Positions 1 through 6,736 of a stretch of DNA of 64,000 nucleotides are shown here, piece after piece. The stretch comes from Candidatus Parcubacteria bacterium (GTDB lineage: Bacteria > Patescibacteria > Paceibacteria > UBA6257 > HR35), in contig BPJI01000001.1 in assembly GCA_026004535.1 (NCBI GenBank), forward strand, positions 186,001-250,000. The letters run 5' to 3'. The notes below the pieces were generated by a model. The model saw only the letters and a list, made by a program, of their open reading frames with translations, was not told the DNA's origin and did no database searches. Position numbers and translations under genes: made by a program. How positions within the stretch are numbered: the first letter of the stretch is position 1; every line of letters starts with the position of its first letter.

Positions 1-542
1 TAACTCCCAACAATGCCAATAATTTTAAAATTTGGATTTTCCCCTCTGATTTTTTCAATTTTATTTTTAACTTTCTTGCCTAAAAACAAAAGATAAGGCT
101 TGACTAAAATATCAAAAATACCAATTGCTGCAGTAAAAACAATAAACTGGCTAATCCATAAAGAAAGAAGAAAAAATAGAAACGAATTGTTTTCAGTTAT
201 AAATAAAAAGATAAAATTAATTAAAAAAGCTAAGAATGAAATTAAAATTGCTTTAGGTGTAAAATGAATTTTTTTAATCAGATTAATTCTTAAAGCAAAA
301 AGCAGAACAATAAGGAAAATCAAAAAATCAGGCCGAAGCAAAAAATTAAACTTAAAGAATAATGATAAAAATAATAAAATTAAAACTAAATATTCTTTTT
401 TATTAAAAATCAATTTTTTTGAACTAGGCAAATAAAAATGAGCAATAACTCGAGAATAAAGATAATCCTTAATTTGATAAAATCTCAAAACTCCGACTCC
501 ATTAATCAAAAAAACAACTATTGAAAGAACCAAACTAATCAT
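1..542 (-). CDS. MurF-like Mur ligase with N-terminal membrane domain, 3' part missing
   Basis: Read on the minus strand from ATG at 542 and running off the left edge, so only the first 180 residues are visible. The protein opens with several hydrophobic segments (about residues 1-16, 50-85, 98-120 and 122-145). It then turns polar and ends in NPNFKIIGIVGS, the start of the ATP-binding loop that in Mur ligases reads GxxGSxGKTS. CPR genomes often carry a MurF-type D-Ala-D-Ala adding enzyme fused behind such a membrane module, which would place cell-wall precursor ligation at the membrane. The ATG overlaps the stop of the upstream hicA-like gene as ATGA. The ligase identity rests only on the P-loop start and the architecture; another P-loop membrane protein cannot be excluded. 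Confidence 0.55.
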   Translation of the reverse strand, partial: MISLVLSIVVFLINGVGVLRFYQIKDYLYSRVIAHFYLPSSKKLIFNKKEYLVLILLFLSLFFKFNFLLRPDFLIFLIVLLFALRINLIKKIHFTPKAILISFLAFLINFIFLFITENNSFLFFLLSLWISQFIVFTAAIGIFDILVKPYLLFLGKKVKNKIEKIRGENPNFKIIGIVGS

Positions 543-772
543 TTAATAAAATCTAATAAATCTTTTCGGTGAAAATCGGCTTCTCGTAAAATTGTTAAAA
601 TCGTTCCAATAGGCAAATCTTTTTTAAGATGAGGAATCACTGCTCTTTTCTTTAGGCTCCTATTATACATTATTACATGACTGCCAGATTGGTGATCAAT
701 TTCAAATCCTTTTGAAATAAAAAATTTTATTAAAACTCCAGAGCTTATACTTGGCAATTTAGACATATTCAA
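539..772 (-). CDS. hicA: HicA-like mRNA interferase toxin
   Basis: 77 residues, the usual HicA size. The double-stranded RNA-binding-like fold is suggested by LPSISSGVLIKFFISKGFEI, then QSGSH with the conserved catalytic-type histidine (His32), then a strand with PHLKKDLPIGTILTILREA, which matches the family pattern of a basic VPxHxxKxLxxGTLxxILRxA segment. HicA toxins cut mRNA in the ribosome context and are neutralised by HicB. The gene overlaps the end of the hicB-like gene by 14 bases and its stop overlaps the next start. A second ATG two codons downstream (MSKLPS) is an equally plausible start. The antitoxin-before-toxin order is as expected. Confidence 0.85.
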   Translation of the reverse strand: MNMSKLPSISSGVLIKFFISKGFEIDHQSGSHVIMYNRSLKKRAVIPHLKKDLPIGTILTILREADFHRKDLLDFIK

Positions 773-1004
773 TTTCTAAAGTTGTAATTAGAGATCTGAA
801 ATTTTTTGAAGCCTCGGGTATTTTCTCTTTGTGTTTTTTCAAACTGTAAATATAAGCATTAATAGCGTCTTTTGCCATTTTATAGGCTTCCTCTAATGTT
901 TTGCCATAAGTAATACAACCCGGAAGATCAGGAACAAAAATAGTGTAGCCACCTTCTTTTTCTGGTCTTAAAATAATTTGGAATTCCAAAAACTTTCTTT
1001 TCAT
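759..1004 (-). CDS. hicB: HicB-like antitoxin
   Basis: 81 residues with the classic HicB core: a strand segment FQIILRPEKEGGYTIFVPDL, then PGCITYGKTLEEAYKMAKDAINAYI. The degraded RNase-H-like fold of HicB binds and blocks HicA. The short C-terminal tail carries no recognisable ribbon-helix-helix or helix-turn-helix, so transcriptional autoregulation through a DNA-binding tail is not evident. It is the first gene of the hicBA pair and lies 38 bases downstream of the hydrolase gene on the same strand. Confidence 0.85.
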   Translation of the reverse strand: MKRKFLEFQIILRPEKEGGYTIFVPDLPGCITYGKTLEEAYKMAKDAINAYIYSLKKHKEKIPEASKNFRSLITTLEIEYV

Positions 1005-1042
1005 TTTTCGTCTTTCGTTTTTAATATTTTTATATTTTATTA

Positions 1043-1732
1043 TTATACAATATTTTTTACAATTTTGGCAAATTCTTCTGGATTTTCTTTATGATAACTA
1101 TGACCTCCAACAAAAGTTATTAATTTTGAACTTGAAATTAAATTTTTTAAAGTATGAGCGTCTTTAAAAGGAGTTATCTTGTCTTTTTCTCCCCAAAGTA
1201 AAATAGTTTTAACTTTGATTTCCTTTGCCTTTTCACTTAAATCTTGATTAATATTAGCCATTGTTTTTTTCATATTTTCATCAAAGAGAAAATAGTCATA
1301 GCTACCAACAAAAATCCGATAAAACATTTTCTTTAAAAAGAATGATAATTTTTGAGTAAGAATTTGCTCTGCTGGTTTAAAGATTTTAGCTAAAAAATTA
1401 AAAATTTTTTGTTTAATAGTTTTCCTTCTAATAATTGCTGGTGCATACAAAATTAAAGTTTTTATTTTTTGAGGAAATCTTAATGAATAAAGCATTGCTA
1501 AAGCACCACCAAAAGAATGCCCCAAAAGATAAAAATTTTCTAAATTTCTTAATTTTTCTTCTAAAAAATTTAAGTAATCATCAAAAGTATAAGGCCTATT
1601 AATTGGAGTTTTAAATCCCGGTAAATCAATTAAAATCATCTCAAAATCATTCTTTAAAATTTCAGCCACTTCTTTAAAAGAATCACTGCCACTTTTTGTC
1701 CAACCATGAATAATAACTAAAAGAGGTTTCAT
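1043..1732 (-). CDS. Alpha/beta hydrolase, function unknown
   Basis: 229 residues with the alpha/beta hydrolase layout: an N-terminal HGWTKSG oxyanion-loop region (about residue 9), nucleophile elbow GHSFGG with Ser73, Asp184 in LLWGEKDKITP and His211 in GGHSYH, forming a complete catalytic triad in the right order. A basic cap region separates strand 5 from the acid (about residues 100-165). There is no signal peptide, so it is predicted to be cytosolic. The substrate cannot be deduced. The gene starts back-to-back with a relBE-like pair (43 bases apart), so the short AT-rich gap must hold two opposing promoters. Confidence 0.85.
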   Translation of the reverse strand: MKPLLVIIHGWTKSGSDSFKEVAEILKNDFEMILIDLPGFKTPINRPYTFDDYLNFLEEKLRNLENFYLLGHSFGGALAMLYSLRFPQKIKTLILYAPAIIRRKTIKQKIFNFLAKIFKPAEQILTQKLSFFLKKMFYRIFVGSYDYFLFDENMKKTMANINQDLSEKAKEIKVKTILLWGEKDKITPFKDAHTLKNLISSSKLITFVGGHSYHKENPEEFAKIVKNIV

Positions 1733-1759
1733 TATATTATTATAAATATAATATTATGA

Positions 1760-1765
1760 TATAAT
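1760..1765 (+). promoter_or_regulatory. -10 box of a near-leaderless promoter for the toxin-antitoxin pair
   Basis: A perfect TATAAT, with nine bases between it and the ATG at 1775. A start seven bases downstream of the box would leave a leader of only about three bases and no room for a Shine-Dalgarno site. Confidence 0.6.
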
Positions 1766-1774
1766 GGTTATATA

Positions 1775-1984
1775 ATGGTAACCAAAACATCATCCAAAAA
1801 ATCTGAAAAACTTTTTAGAAAGCCTTTTGTTATTTTGACCTTAAATTATTGGAAAAAAATAGAAAATATTTTAGAGGATTTTGAAATGCTCACTTCCTCT
1901 TCATATCGAAAGAAAATTCAAAAAGCACGCTCGGAAAGAAAGTTATATTCCTCAGATGAAGTAAAAGAATTATTAAACCTGTAA
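1775..1984 (+). CDS. Putative antitoxin of a RelE/ParE-type pair
   Basis: 69 residues, lysine-rich. I do not recognise a clear family signature, but the C-terminal half (SYRKKIQKARSERKLYSSDE) resembles the toxin-wrapping tail of Phd/RelB-type antitoxins, which often end in a similar arginine/lysine-rich helix followed by S-x-E-E/D-V. The assignment rests mainly on position: it lies 13 bases upstream of a RelE-family toxin on the same strand and its size is right. The first 15 residues (KTSSKKSEKLF) are polar and may be disordered. Confidence 0.65.
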   Translation: MVTKTSSKKSEKLFRKPFVILTLNYWKKIENILEDFEMLTSSSYRKKIQKARSERKLYSSDEVKELLNL

Positions 1985-1997
1985 TATATTTATTTTA

Positions 1998-2255
1998 ATG
2001 GGTTATTGTTTCAAGCCCTCAGCCTTAAAGGACTTACAAAAATTGCCTAAACAAATTCAAAAAAGAATTTTAGAAAAATTGGATTTTTATGTCAGTAGCC
2101 CTAATCCATTAAAATTTGACGAAAAACTTCAAAGTAAGGATCTAGGTGATTATCGCTATCGTGTTGGTGATTATAGGATAATTTTTGATTTCGATGATAA
2201 ATTAAAAGCTTTAATAATATTAAAAGTAGGGCACAGAAAAGATGTTTGTAAATAA
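1998..2255 (+). CDS. RelE/ParE-family toxin
   Basis: 85 residues matching the RelE/ParE fold: KPSALKDLQKLPKQIQKRIL for the first helices, a middle section ending KLQSKDLGDYRYRVGDYRII, and a last strand LIILKVGHRKDVCK. The R-x-R-V-G-D-Y-R-I segment and the terminal GHRKDVY/C motif are hallmarks of ribosome-dependent mRNA interferases of this family. It follows its candidate antitoxin by 13 bases. The stop is two bases before recG, so readthrough transcription from this pair into recG is likely. Confidence 0.88.
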   Translation: MGYCFKPSALKDLQKLPKQIQKRILEKLDFYVSSPNPLKFDEKLQSKDLGDYRYRVGDYRIIFDFDDKLKALIILKVGHRKDVCK

Positions 2256-2257
2256 GA

Positions 2258-4342
2258 ATGAAGTTAGAAGACTTAGAAATTCCTTTAAAAGAATATAAAG
2301 GCATTGGGCCAAAAACAGTTTTAAAATTGGCAAAAAATAAAATTAAGACAATTAAAGACCTTCTTTATTTTTTTCCTTATAAATATCAAGATCTAACTCA
2401 AATTAAAAAAATCAAAGATATTAAAGTTGGTGAAACAGCAGTTATTGTTGGTAAATTAACCAATCTCAAGCTTTTTCCAACACCAAAAAGAAAAATGTTT
2501 ATCTTGAATGCTATTATTTCTGATGAAACTGGTAGTCTAAAAGTTATTTGGTACAATCAACCATTCTTGACTCGAACTTTAAAAGAAAACACTTTAGTTG
2601 CTTTATATGGTAAATTAGTTAGAAATAGTTTTGGTTTAAATATTCAATCGCCAAAATTTGAAGTTTTAAAAGCAAAAGAGGATTTTCAAAAAAGAATTAT
2701 ACCTGTTTATTTAGAAATTGAAGGTATTAGATCAAATTATTTAGCTAAGGTTATTCAAACAGTCTTAGAGAAATATGAAATTGAAAATTTAATTGATCCT
2801 TTGCCTCAAGAAATTTTAAAAAAATTTAATTACCCATCGCTAGGTCAAGCAATTAAAACATTACATCAGCCTCAGGATTTCGCTTCAATTAATTTGGCCA
2901 AAGAAAGATTAAGCTTTGAAGAACTTTTATATTTAGAACTAGCTTTATTTTTAGAAAGAAAAAATTTACAAAAAAACAAAGCACCAATAATTGAAAAAGA
3001 TCAAGAATTAACAAATAAATTTTTAATTCAATTTGATTTTGACTTAACCCAAGGCCAAGAAAAAGTTTTAACCGAGATTTTCAATGATCTAAAAAAAGGA
3101 ATGCCAATGAACAGATTGCTTCAAGGCGAAACAGGCGCTGGTAAAACTTTAATTGCTGAAATAATTGCTTTGAATGTCGTTAAGAATGATCTTCAGGTTA
3201 TTTTTATGGCACCAACAGAAATTTTAGCTCAACAACATTTTCAAAGATTTGTTAAACATTTTGCTTTGTTTGATTATGGTTTAGGTCTATTAACTTCAGG
3301 TCAAATTTTTTATGCTCGAAAAGGCTTTCGTGCTTCAAAAATAATTCAGGAGATAAATAGATTATTAGGTTTAGGTGAAATAAAAATTTTAATCGGTACT
3401 CATTCTTTAATTGAAAACCCTCTTAATTTTCAAAAGATTGGTCTAGTTATTATTGATGAACAACAAAGATTTGGAGTTGAGCAAAGAAGAAAATTATTAG
3501 CTCAAACAAAACAAGAATTTTTGCCTCATTTTCTGTCAATGACCGCAACGCCAATTCCTCGAACTTTAGCCTTGGCCTTTTATGGTGATTTAGATTTTTC
3601 CTATTTAGAAGAAAAACCATTTGGCCAAAAAGAAATTAAAACTTATGTTATTTCTCCCAAAAAAGAAAAAGCAATGTGGAATTTTGTTAAAAAAGAAATT
3701 AGTGAAGGTCATCAAGTTTTTGTTATCTGTCCTCGGGTTGAAGAAAAAGAAGATGAAATTGCCTCAGTAAAAAAAGAATATGAAAGAGTAAAAGAAATAT
3801 TTTCCGTTCGTTCCGTTAAAATAGCGATGCTTCATGGCAAAATGAAATCAGAAGAAAAGGAAAAAATTTTAAAAGCAATGCAAAAAAATGAAATTCAAAT
3901 TTTAGTTAGTTCATCAGTTGTTGAAGTTGGCATCGATCTACCTTTGGCAACAGTTATTATTATTCAATCACCAGAGAGATTTGGTTTAGCTCAACTTTAT
4001 CAATTGCGTGGCCGTGTTGGTCGAAGTGTTCATCAAGGTTATTGTTTTTTAGTTCCCCAAAAACTTTCATTGAAATCAAAATTAAGATTAAAATATTTTT
4101 TACAAGCTAAGTCTGCTTTAGAACTTTCAGAATATGATTTAAAATTAAGAGGTGGTGGTGAGCTTCTAGGCGAAAGACAAGCAGGCATTCCTGATTTAGC
4201 CATGAAAGCCTTAAGCAATCTAAAACTAATTGAAAAAGCAAGAAAAATCGCTGAAGAAATATTAAACCAAGATCCAAAAATTGAAAAATATCCAAACTTA
4301 AAGAAAGAAATAAATAAAAGAAAAGGTTTGATTTTGGCTTAA
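2258..4342 (+). CDS. recG: ATP-dependent DNA helicase RecG
   Basis: 694 residues, normal RecG length. An N-terminal wedge/OB domain (about 1-180; KGIGPKTVLKLAKNKI, then FFPYKYQDL) reverses stalled forks. The helicase core has Walker A GETGAGKT (about residue 290), TGxx loop LLTSGQ, motif II DEQQRFGVEQRR, motif III MTATPIPRT, a VGIDLP motif and the closing QLRGRVGR. The C-terminal YDLKLRGGGELLGERQAG segment is the typical RecG TRG/hook region. Motif II reads DEQQ where I expect DEQH. The gene starts two bases after the relE-like stop, and is followed by a promoter region, so it probably ends this transcription unit. Confidence 0.95.
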   Translation: MKLEDLEIPLKEYKGIGPKTVLKLAKNKIKTIKDLLYFFPYKYQDLTQIKKIKDIKVGETAVIVGKLTNLKLFPTPKRKMFILNAIISDETGSLKVIWYNQPFLTRTLKENTLVALYGKLVRNSFGLNIQSPKFEVLKAKEDFQKRIIPVYLEIEGIRSNYLAKVIQTVLEKYEIENLIDPLPQEILKKFNYPSLGQAIKTLHQPQDFASINLAKERLSFEELLYLELALFLERKNLQKNKAPIIEKDQELTNKFLIQFDFDLTQGQEKVLTEIFNDLKKGMPMNRLLQGETGAGKTLIAEIIALNVVKNDLQVIFMAPTEILAQQHFQRFVKHFALFDYGLGLLTSGQIFYARKGFRASKIIQEINRLLGLGEIKILIGTHSLIENPLNFQKIGLVIIDEQQRFGVEQRRKLLAQTKQEFLPHFLSMTATPIPRTLALAFYGDLDFSYLEEKPFGQKEIKTYVISPKKEKAMWNFVKKEISEGHQVFVICPRVEEKEDEIASVKKEYERVKEIFSVRSVKIAMLHGKMKSEEKEKILKAMQKNEIQILVSSSVVEVGIDLPLATVIIIQSPERFGLAQLYQLRGRVGRSVHQGYCFLVPQKLSLKSKLRLKYFLQAKSALELSEYDLKLRGGGELLGERQAGIPDLAMKALSNLKLIEKARKIAEEILNQDPKIEKYPNLKKEINKRKGLILA

Positions 4343-4354
4343 ATTTATTCAGAT

Positions 4355-4455
4355 TTTTTCCACAATTAAAAACTTGACATTTAAAAAAATATTAGGTATA
4401 ATAATCGCAGTTATTAAATTAATTTTTCCACAATTAAAAACTTGACATTTAAAAA
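4355..4455 (+). repeat. Direct repeat carrying two tandem promoters
   Basis: A 33-base block beginning tttttccacaattaaaaac occurs at 4355-4387 and again at 4423-4455; each copy continues into its own -10 box. The same element, in diverged form (tttttccaca then ttgacatta), recurs at 6641 in front of the paralogous gene. The duplication of a promoter plus its upstream T-tract looks like a local tandem duplication kept for strong expression. Confidence 0.8.
4374..4402 (+). promoter_or_regulatory. Consensus sigma-70-type promoter P1 for the first surface-protein gene
   Basis: TTGACA at 4374-4379, a 17-base spacer, and TATAAT at 4397-4402: a full-consensus housekeeping promoter. Confidence 0.85.
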
Positions 4456-4470
4456 TTTTTTAAGTATAAT
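4442..4470 (+). promoter_or_regulatory. Consensus sigma-70-type promoter P2 for the first surface-protein gene
   Basis: TTGACA at 4442-4447, again exactly 17 bases before TATAAT at 4465-4470. A transcript from it would have a leader of about 90 bases. That leader contains ggtcttaattaattta (4486-4501), which is nearly the same as the element at 6701-6716 in the leader of the paralogue. Confidence 0.85.
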
Positions 4471-4522
4471 TTTTAATGTTAAAAGGTCTTAATTAATTTA
4501 ATTAAAAGGCGTAAATTAAACA

Positions 4523-4557
4523 AAAGCCATCTTCATTAATACAAGATAGATGGCTTT
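4523..4557 (+). promoter_or_regulatory. Hairpin just before the translation start
   Basis: aaagccatc at 4523-4531 pairs perfectly with gatggcttt at 4549-4557. The right arm contains an ATG (4550) in frame with the gene, and the probable true start (4568) lies ten bases after the stem. The stem could expose or hide the start region or protect the mRNA 5' end; there is no U-tract, so it is unlikely to be a terminator. Confidence 0.5.
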
Positions 4558-4567
4558 AAATTCAAAA

Positions 4568-6556
4568 ATGGAAAAAAATAAAAAAGCAATCGTCGGTTTA
4601 GTTTTAACCTCTCTTTTAACTTTTTCAGTCGTTCCTTATTTTAGTGTTTCAGCAGAGACCTGCAATCCTGATGCTTTAGTTCCAGTTGCTTATGGTCAAA
4701 GAGGAACATCTGTTCAAAATGCTCAGGCTTGTTTAATTGAAGCTGGTTACGATATTCCAGCCGGAGCAACTGGTTACTATGGTTCTCAAACAAGAGCAGC
4801 TGTTAGAGCTTTTTATGCTGATTGGTATGGAGATTGGAGTGGTAACAATTTGGGACCAAGAGGTGTTGCTCAGCTTAGATCAATGTTGACTTCTGCTCCA
4901 GCAGAAGGAACAACATCATCAACAGGAAATCAACAACAATCATCAACAACAAGTGGTGTTTCTCAAGATGTTTTACTTCAAGTTTTAGCTAAACTTTCTG
5001 CTGGTGATACAGCTGGTGCTTTAGCTTTATTACTTCAAGCTTTAGGTGGTCAAGCACCATCACAAACAACAACTACACAAACAACAACTACACAAACAAC
5101 TCAGCAACAAGCAACTGAAGGTTTCTTAACTGTTGAGCAAGATCCAACTGTTACTGGTGTTACTTTAAGAGAAGGTGAGACAGGCAAGGTTTTTGGTTTA
5201 AGATTTAGAGCCGATAATGGTCCAGTTACTGTTCAATCAGTTTTCTTAAGATGGGATGGAGGTGCTGCTCCTCATAGAATTATATCTAAATTAGAGGTTG
5301 TTGATGATCAAAACAATGTTCTTTACTCAAGAAATGTTGATTCAACAACCTTCTTACAAGATTCAAACTTAAAATACTATCTTCCGGTAACTGGTCTTAA
5401 TTATCAAGTCCAGACTAATCAATACCGTTCACTCTTTGTTCAAGTAACTGTTTTAAACACTTTGCCAACAGGAACAGCAGGATCACATAATTTATTCTAT
5501 GTTGGTCAAAATGATGTTCGCGGAAGAGATGGTTTAGGTATTGATCGATTTGGGCCAACTTCTCAGATTGGACCAGTTTCAGTAACTCTTGAGGCATCCT
5601 TGGCTGGTTCAGCTTACTGGGTTGTGGCTAGAAATGCTAATTCACCATTAGCTGGTTTCATTATTGGTGATCCTACCAATGGTAATGCTGATAAAGTTGT
5701 AATGCTCAAATTTGATGTTACTGCTAAAAATGATAGTTTAAGACTAACCGAAGTAAGTGGTACTCTTTCTCCAGCATCAGCAACATCAACATTTAGAACT
5801 GTTTACTTAAGACAAGGAAGTCAAATCTTGGATGTCAGAACACCTGATGCTTCTAATGGTAACTTCACTTTCAATGTTGTTCCTGCTAACTTCACAATCA
5901 ACAAAGACCAAACAGTTACTTTTGAAGTTTTAGCTGATATTCGAGGTGCTACTTTAACTCCAGTAACTGCATCTGTAACTATTACAGGAGTTAAGGGCTT
6001 GAATAGTCTTGGTGGAACAGTACCTTTAACACCTGTTACTCTTTCAATTGCGTCTGATGTAATGTCAGCAACAACTCGTGCTCCAGAAGTTCAACTTGTT
6101 AGTATGACAACCAACTATACACCACCATCTCAAACTGCCTCTTCCTCTTACAGTGTTTCTTTGACCTTTAATGTAACACCAAGAGGAGGAACAATCTATA
6201 TGGGAACAACAACTGCTCCAACAACATTTTTAGGTCTTCAACTTCAAAAAAATTCAGGAGCAACTTCAACTCCCAATGGTGGTGTAGTTGTTCAGCTCAA
6301 ACAAGGTTCAACTGACATTACTAATACTCAACCAGTTGGTTCAACCTCTACTTTGTATCAGCTTGCTCAAGATACAACTTATACTTTTGTTGTAACTGCT
6401 AATCAAAATGGAGCACCAAGTGGTACTGGTTTGGGAACAGGTCTCTATCGCTGGATTGTAAATTATATGAACTTTAAACAAGAGGATACTGGTTCTAATG
6501 TAGCTGTTCCTGGTGTCTCTAATGTCTTCCAAACTGGTTACACCAATGTTCAGTAA
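4568..6556 (+). CDS. Exported surface protein with peptidoglycan-binding-like domain (paralogue 1)
   Basis: About 662 residues from the ATG at 4568; an in-frame ATG at 4550 exists but lies inside a hairpin, and the paralogue begins at the equivalent of 4568. A Sec signal peptide (MEKNKKAIVGL, hydrophobic core, likely cut after VSA) is followed by a peptidoglycan_binding_1-like unit (QACLIEAGYDIPAGATGYYGSQTRAAVRAFYADW, split here by two Cys), an Ala/Leu helix, a Thr/Gln-rich linker, and a long beta-rich region to the end. Tandem consensus promoters and a strong terminator imply abundant expression. It probably forms or anchors the cell-surface layer; this is inference. A 216-base stretch is identical to the neighbouring paralogue. 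Confidence 0.85.
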   Translation: MEKNKKAIVGLVLTSLLTFSVVPYFSVSAETCNPDALVPVAYGQRGTSVQNAQACLIEAGYDIPAGATGYYGSQTRAAVRAFYADWYGDWSGNNLGPRGVAQLRSMLTSAPAEGTTSSTGNQQQSSTTSGVSQDVLLQVLAKLSAGDTAGALALLLQALGGQAPSQTTTTQTTTTQTTQQQATEGFLTVEQDPTVTGVTLREGETGKVFGLRFRADNGPVTVQSVFLRWDGGAAPHRIISKLEVVDDQNNVLYSRNVDSTTFLQDSNLKYYLPVTGLNYQVQTNQYRSLFVQVTVLNTLPTGTAGSHNLFYVGQNDVRGRDGLGIDRFGPTSQIGPVSVTLEASLAGSAYWVVARNANSPLAGFIIGDPTNGNADKVVMLKFDVTAKNDSLRLTEVSGTLSPASATSTFRTVYLRQGSQILDVRTPDASNGNFTFNVVPANFTINKDQTVTFEVLADIRGATLTPVTASVTITGVKGLNSLGGTVPLTPVTLSIASDVMSATTRAPEVQLVSMTTNYTPPSQTASSSYSVSLTFNVTPRGGTIYMGTTTAPTTFLGLQLQKNSGATSTPNGGVVVQLKQGSTDITNTQPVGSTSTLYQLAQDTTYTFVVTANQNGAPSGTGLGTGLYRWIVNYMNFKQEDTGSNVAVPGVSNVFQTGYTNVQ

Positions 6557-6575
6557 TTGTTGTCAGTAAATTCTC

Positions 6576-6620
6576 AGCAAAAAGCCCCCAAAACAAAAGG
6601 GGGCTTTTTGCTTTTTATTA
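6576..6620 (+). terminator. Rho-independent terminator after surface-protein gene 1
   Basis: A perfect 14-base-pair stem (agcaaaaagccccc at 6576-6589 with gggggctttttgct at 6599-6612) with a nine-base loop, followed by a T-rich tail. The A-rich left arm also makes it potentially bidirectional. Confidence 0.95.
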
Positions 6621-6658
6621 AAAATTGTTCTAATAAAAGATTTTTCCACAATCCCAAT

Positions 6659-6687
6659 TTGACATTAAAAGATTTTTTAGGTATAAT
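6659..6687 (+). promoter_or_regulatory. Consensus promoter for surface-protein gene 2
   Basis: TTGACA at 6659-6664, 17-base spacer, TATAAT at 6682-6687, preceded by the same tttttccaca block seen in front of the first gene. The two genes therefore share promoter architecture as well as coding sequence. Confidence 0.85.
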
Positions 6688-6736
6688 TTTTTTAAATTGA
6701 GGTCTAAATTAATTTATATTTTTTATATTTTTTAAA

